16,086 nt of DNA from positions 1 to 16,086 of the forward strand of contig CAJWAY010000021.1 of the NCBI GenBank assembly GCA_913020685.1, written 5' to 3'. This DNA comes from an uncultured Flavobacteriaceae bacterium (GTDB lineage: Bacteria > Bacteroidota > Bacteroidia > Flavobacteriales > Flavobacteriaceae). Position 1 is the first letter of the stretch, and each line of letters starts with the position of its first letter. The notes under the pieces were generated by a model. The model was given only the letters and a program-made list of their open reading frames with translations, ran no database searches and was not told where the DNA came from. Both the position numbers and the translations under genes were made by a program. Below are positions 12,971 through 16,086 of this stretch, one piece after another.

Positions 12971-14134
12971 ATGAAGAAAAAACCTATTGAAATTGTTGAA
13001 ATACACAACAGAAAAGACCTCAAAAAGTTTGTTAATTTTTCATTCATTCTCTATGGCCAGAATCCCCATTGGACACCCCCAATAATTGAAGAAGAAATTG
13101 ACACTTTGGATCAATCCAAAAACCCAGTCTTCAAAAATGCCAAAGCTCATTATTTTTTGGCTTATAAAGATAGTGAAATCGCGGGTAGAATTGCAGTGAT
13201 GATCAATTGGATTGAGGTAAAAGAACTAAAAAAGAAAAAAGTACGGTTTGGTTGGTTTGATGTAATAGACGACATCAATGTAACCAAAGCCCTTATGGAA
13301 AAAGTACATGCCATTGGAAATGAAAATGGAATGGAATTCATTGAAGGACCTGTAGGGTTTTCTAATATGGACAAAGCGGGGATGCTGGTTAGAGGTTTTG
13401 AGGAAAGCAACACCATGATTACTTGGTACAATGCTCCCTATTACCATAAACATTTCAAACAGTTGGGTTATAAAGATCTTGCGGTTTGGGTTGAGTACGA
13501 AATCACTTTAAGTTCTTTTGAGAGTTCACCTGAAAAAATTAAAAAATTCTCTGACTTGATGATCAAACGCTATGAATTGAAAGTTTTGGATTTTAAGTCC
13601 AAAAAACAAATCATTCCTTACGTTGATAAAATGTTTGTTTTGTTAGAGGAAACTTATGGTAAGCTCCAAACTTTTGTACCCATACAAAAGGATCAAATAA
13701 CACAATATAAGGAGAAATATTTCACTTACATTCATCCCGAGTTCATCAAATGCATTACTGATAAGCACGATGAATTGATTGCTTTTTGTATCACCATGCC
13801 TTCTTTCACTAGGGCATTGAAAAAAGCCAATGGAAAACTGTTTCCCTTTGGATTTTTCTACCTCTTAAAGGCTTTGTATTTCAATAACAAGGCTTCTTTT
13901 TACCTTATAGGAGTACATCCTAAATATCAAAATAAAGGTGTTACGGCAGTAATTTTCAATGAAATGCAAAAAACTTTTAACAAAAAAGGATACAATATCG
14001 TTGAAACCAATCCTGAGTTAGAAGAAAATAGTTCAATACAAAATTTATGGAAAAATTACGAACATCGACAGCACAAAAAAAGACTAACCATAACACAAAA
14101 AATTAAAAAGGGAGCCAAGAACCAAAGTTCATAA
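12971..14134 (+). CDS. GNAT-fold acetyltransferase-like protein, YghO-like
   Basis: A 387-residue cytoplasmic protein. The N-terminal part (about 1-165) contains NFSFILYGQNPHWTPPIIEEE and GFIEGPVGFSN-like features (FIEGPVGFSNMDKAGML at about 121-137). The C-terminal part carries an acyl-CoA-binding motif, HPKYQNKGVTAVIF at about 316-329, similar to the Q/R-x-x-G-x-G/A loop of GNAT enzymes. The overall layout is what I recall of the E. coli YghO group. Flavobacterial members are sometimes labelled 'GTP cyclohydrolase', which this sequence does not support. The acceptor substrate is unknown. It starts 3 nt after the barrel protein gene, and a hairpin overlapping its stop may end the unit. Fold assignment is fairly firm; catalytic activity is inference. 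Confidence 0.8.
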   Translation: MKKKPIEIVEIHNRKDLKKFVNFSFILYGQNPHWTPPIIEEEIDTLDQSKNPVFKNAKAHYFLAYKDSEIAGRIAVMINWIEVKELKKKKVRFGWFDVIDDINVTKALMEKVHAIGNENGMEFIEGPVGFSNMDKAGMLVRGFEESNTMITWYNAPYYHKHFKQLGYKDLAVWVEYEITLSSFESSPEKIKKFSDLMIKRYELKVLDFKSKKQIIPYVDKMFVLLEETYGKLQTFVPIQKDQITQYKEKYFTYIHPEFIKCITDKHDELIAFCITMPSFTRALKKANGKLFPFGFFYLLKALYFNNKASFYLIGVHPKYQNKGVTAVIFNEMQKTFNKKGYNIVETNPELEENSSIQNLWKNYEHRQHKKRLTITQKIKKGAKNQSS

Positions 14135-14140
14135 GCTCCC
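14110..14140 (+). terminator. Weak hairpin at the end of the GNAT gene
   Basis: GGGAGC (14110-14115) pairs with GCTCCC (14135-14140); inner AAC and GTT can add pairs in the 19-nt loop. A T-rich but interrupted stretch (AAGTTTATTT) follows. It overlaps the stop codon at 14132-14134. The hairpin is G/C-rich against an A/T-rich background, which supports a terminator, but the tail is imperfect. Confidence 0.45.
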
Positions 14141-14151
14141 AAGTTTATTTA

Positions 14152-14175
14152 ATTTAAATGTTACTTCATTTAAAT
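14152..14175. repeat. Inverted repeat upstream of mnmE
   Basis: ATTTAAATG (14152-14160) and CATTTAAAT (14167-14175) form perfect 9-bp arms around a 6-nt loop, ending 18 nt before the mnmE ATG. It has no T-run after it, so it is a poor terminator. It could be an operator or a leader hairpin, or chance in very A/T-rich DNA. Confidence 0.5.
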
Positions 14176-14193
14176 GTAAAAATATTTTAAGAT

Positions 14194-15594
14194 ATGTTCA
14201 ATCAAGATACCATCATTGCTAAAGCCACAGGAGTTGGAAGCTCTGCCATATGCCTATTCAGACTATCTGGTATTAATTCAATTGAGATGGTTTCACAATG
14301 CTTTCATACTAAATCCAAAAAAAAACTAATAAATCAAAAAAGTCATACTATTCATCTGGGAACACTGCAATTTGAGGGAGTGGTACTTGACGAGGTATTA
14401 GTAACTCTTTTTAGGGCTCCCTACTCCTACACTGGGGAAAATGTCGTTGAAATCTCATGCCACGGATCTAACTATATTCAAGAGGAAGTTTTGCGCCTTT
14501 TTATTTCCAAAGGTGCTCAACCTGCCAAACCAGGAGAGTTTACGCTTAGAGCATTTTTGAACAAAAAAATGGATTTGAGTCAAGCAGAGGCAGTGGCTGA
14601 TTTAATAGTTTCTGAATCAAAAGCTGCTCATCAAGTAGCCATGAATCAAATGAGAGGCGGATATACAGCAGAAATAGTCCAATTGCGGCAAAACCTATTG
14701 GACTTTGCTTCGTTAATTACGCTAGAACTCGATTTTGCTGAAGAAGATGTAGACTTTGCAGATCGGACTGCCTTAACTAAACTGCTTCAACTATTAAAAT
14801 CAAAAATTAGATCACTGCTAGATTCTTTTCAGTACGGTAGTGTGATCAAAAAAGGAGTTCCAGTAGTCATAGTCGGAAAGCCCAACGCTGGCAAGTCCTC
14901 ACTGCTTAATGCCTTATTAAATGAAGATCGGGCAATTGTATCGGCAACTCCAGGGACAACTAGGGATACCATAGAAGATACCATAACCATATCGGGGATT
15001 GAATTCAGATTTATAGATACAGCAGGGTTGCGAGAAACTAATGACCACATAGAAGCTATAGGGGTGGCTAAAGCTAAAGAAAAAGTGGATTTGGCTAAAG
15101 TCATGATCTATCTTTTTGATGGTCTAAACTCTTCCCAATCTGAAATTAAAAGTGCAATTAAAGATTTAAAAAGAGAAGGGTTGATAGTCCTGTTGGTCGA
15201 AAATAAAATCGATCTTGTAGAGGGAAAAAAAGAATCTTTATTAATGAAAAGGTTAAAAAAAGAGTCTGAAAAGCTAAACTGTGATGCGCTTTTTAGTATA
15301 TCTACTTTTGACCCTAATAAAATTGAACTGCTTAAAAAAAAACTTTATCACCAAATAGATAAAATTAATGTTCATGGAGATGTGGTTATATCCAATGCAA
15401 GACATTATGAAGCCTTAAAAAATGCATTGGAAGCAATTACAAACATAAGTGAAGGTATAGAAAATAATTTGAGTGGAGATTTGTTGAGTATTCACATCAA
15501 TGAAGCCATTCATTTTCTGGGAGAAATATCTGGAGAAATTTCGAATGATGAATTGTTGGGTAATATTTTTAGTAAATTTTGTATTGGCAAGTGA
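14194..15594 (+). CDS. mnmE: tRNA uridine-5-carboxymethylaminomethyl(34) synthesis GTPase MnmE
   Basis: A 466-residue MnmE (TrmE), which with MnmG modifies the wobble uridine U34 of several tRNAs, using a folate one-carbon unit. The N-terminal folate-binding domain covers about 1-120 (TIIAKATGVGSSAICLFRLS, PYSYTGENVVEISCHGS, KPGEFTLRAFLNKKMDLSQ). The central helical domain encloses a G domain with G1 GKPNAGKS at 228-235, G2 GTTRD at 254-258, G3 DTAG at 275-278 and G4 NKID at 337-340. The C-terminus ends in FCIGK with the catalytic cysteine C463, followed at once by the stop, as is normal. The length is typical. The ATG is placed by the conserved N-terminus. A hairpin and an inverted repeat lie between it and the upstream gene, so it is probably its own unit. 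mnmG is not in the window. Confidence 0.97.
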   Translation: MFNQDTIIAKATGVGSSAICLFRLSGINSIEMVSQCFHTKSKKKLINQKSHTIHLGTLQFEGVVLDEVLVTLFRAPYSYTGENVVEISCHGSNYIQEEVLRLFISKGAQPAKPGEFTLRAFLNKKMDLSQAEAVADLIVSESKAAHQVAMNQMRGGYTAEIVQLRQNLLDFASLITLELDFAEEDVDFADRTALTKLLQLLKSKIRSLLDSFQYGSVIKKGVPVVIVGKPNAGKSSLLNALLNEDRAIVSATPGTTRDTIEDTITISGIEFRFIDTAGLRETNDHIEAIGVAKAKEKVDLAKVMIYLFDGLNSSQSEIKSAIKDLKREGLIVLLVENKIDLVEGKKESLLMKRLKKESEKLNCDALFSISTFDPNKIELLKKKLYHQIDKINVHGDVVISNARHYEALKNALEAITNISEGIENNLSGDLLSIHINEAIHFLGEISGEISNDELLGNIFSKFCIGK

Positions 15595-15600
15595 GTACCA

Positions 15601-15633
15601 CTTTCAAATAGGATTGATTTAACTATTTGAAAG
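15601..15633 (+). terminator. Perfect 10-bp inverted repeat just after mnmE
   Basis: CTTTCAAATA (15601-15610) and TATTTGAAAG (15624-15633) are perfect complements around a 13-nt loop, beginning 7 nt after the mnmE stop. The position suggests a transcription end or an RNA-stabilising hairpin. The stem is A/T-rich and no T-run follows, so it is not a classical intrinsic terminator. Confidence 0.5.
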
Positions 15634-15644
15634 CAACATGTTCG

Positions 15645-15668
15645 AACTAATTAACTAATTTAGTTAAT
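15645..15668. repeat. Tandem 8-mer and 19-bp palindrome before the lipoprotein gene
   Basis: AACTAATT occurs twice in tandem (15645-15652, 15653-15660). Overlapping it, ATTAACTAA (15650-15658) and TTAGTTAAT (15660-15668) form a palindrome with perfect 9-bp arms around one base. It ends 2 nt before the first possible start codon of the lipoprotein gene. It could be a repressor-binding site or a start-blocking hairpin. Confidence 0.5.
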
Positions 15669-15670
15669 CT

Positions 15671-16086
15671 TTGAATTCATTGATTAAACATCTGTTGTCG
15701 CTATTACTAATTTTGCAGTTCCTAAACTGCAAAAAAGATGAGGATAATACTGTATCAGTTAATGCCACTGTAGCTAACTCATCAGAGGGTACTGTAGACT
15801 TTAAGTCAGGAGATTATGATATAGGTTCATCAGTAACCATTACTGCAACACCCAAAACTGGATATGTCTTTAGCAGTTGGACTGACACAAGCACCAATCA
15901 AACATATACCACTAACCCACTTTCGATGACTGTCAACGAGAACACTAATTTAGTTGCTAATTTTGAAAAAGTAGCCTATAATATTATGTTCAATATCTCT
16001 GGTGAGGGTAGTGTTCAAAAAGAAGTTGTCGGTGGAGGTGGATTCACTCACGGAAGTCAGGTTAAGCTGACTGCAACTCCATCAGA
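15671..16086 (+). CDS. Surface lipoprotein with InlB-B-like repeats, partial, TTG start
   Basis: Read by eye; 138 codons are visible and the gene continues past the window. The frame opens after a TAA at 15665-15667 and has no ATG before the lipidation site, so the start is TTG at 15671 or TTG at 15680; I use the first. A signal peptide (LIKHLLSLLLILQFLNC) ends at cysteine C20, a type II signal peptidase site with a somewhat unusual -3 phenylalanine. After it comes KKDEDN, matching the CxK(D/E)2 lipoprotein export signal described for Bacteroidota surface lipoproteins, so outer-surface display is likely. Residues about 28-98 form one repeat (GTVDFKSGDYDIGSSVTITA, TPKTGYVFSSWTD, LVANFE), and a second begins near 103 (GEGSVQKEVVGGGG, then GSQVKLTATPS). 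This is the divergent InlB B-repeat type common in flavobacterial surface proteins. The distal domains and function are unknown. Confidence 0.75.
   Translation, partial: MNSLIKHLLSLLLILQFLNCKKDEDNTVSVNATVANSSEGTVDFKSGDYDIGSSVTITATPKTGYVFSSWTDTSTNQTYTTNPLSMTVNENTNLVANFEKVAYNIMFNISGEGSVQKEVVGGGGFTHGSQVKLTATPS

Noticed and set aside
12748..13047. Minus-strand hydrophobic frame resembling a small membrane protein
   Set aside because: It is antisense to lysine-rich coding sequence; poly-lysine AAA codons read as phenylalanine on the other strand and mimic membrane segments.
14110..14175. Riboswitch or structured leader upstream of mnmE
   Set aside because: The spacer is only 59 bp and shows just two simple hairpins, with no known aptamer consensus.
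1..16086. CRISPR array, insertion sequence, phage or toxin-antitoxin module
   Set aside because: No spaced direct repeats, transposase, integrase or paired small toxin genes were seen; gene content is housekeeping and envelope.

Overview
The window looks like ordinary chromosome from a low-GC member of the Bacteroidota, most likely class Flavobacteriia. The evidence is the AT-rich coding sequence, the near absence of Shine-Dalgarno sites, promoter-like boxes of the Bacteroidota TTTG / TAnnTTTG type, a DUF4834-like protein ending in GEYIDYEEID, a YfhO-family protein beside a flippase, and a lipoprotein carrying the CxK(D/E)2 surface-export signal described in this phylum. No tRNA, rRNA, insertion sequence, phage gene or CRISPR array is visible.

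Left part (1-4.6 kb). A minus-strand pair encodes a membrane-anchored coiled-coil protein (cut by the window edge) and a PhnP-like metallo-beta-lactamase-fold hydrolase. Divergent from them is a 482-residue cytoplasmic protein of a conserved but uncharacterised family. It runs tail to tail into a BCP-type peroxiredoxin, which is divergent from a cysteine-free endonuclease III. Nth runs tail to tail, with a 2-nt gap, into a 44-codon minus-strand ORF lying downstream of an ECF-type sigma factor gene. The sigma gene has a well-spaced Bacteroidota-type promoter.

Middle part (4.6-11.9 kb). A 318-bp spacer separates the sigma gene from uvrA, a full-length excinuclease subunit in which half of the first zinc-finger ligands are replaced. 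uvrA overlaps by 4 nt, tail to tail, a three-gene minus-strand operon (DUF4834-like membrane protein, YfhO-family membrane protein, Wzx/MATE-like flippase). Its genes overlap by 17 and 13 nt, suggesting translational coupling and a shared role in exporting or assembling cell-surface glycans.

Right part (11.9-16.1 kb). A plus-strand pair encodes an outer-membrane beta-barrel protein with an unusual charged C-terminal tail and a YghO-like GNAT-fold protein. It is followed by mnmE (tRNA wobble-uridine modification GTPase). After two inverted repeats comes the start of a probable surface lipoprotein built of InlB-B-like repeats. It appears to start at a TTG codon and runs off the window.

The genes are mainly housekeeping (DNA repair, redox protection, tRNA modification) plus envelope functions. 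I do not see a convincing new multi-gene system. The points most worth checking are the uncharacterised 482-residue protein, the cysteine-free Nth, the small ORF after the sigma gene, the tailed beta-barrel, the recurring TACTTTTG box, and the repeats between mnmE and the lipoprotein gene.
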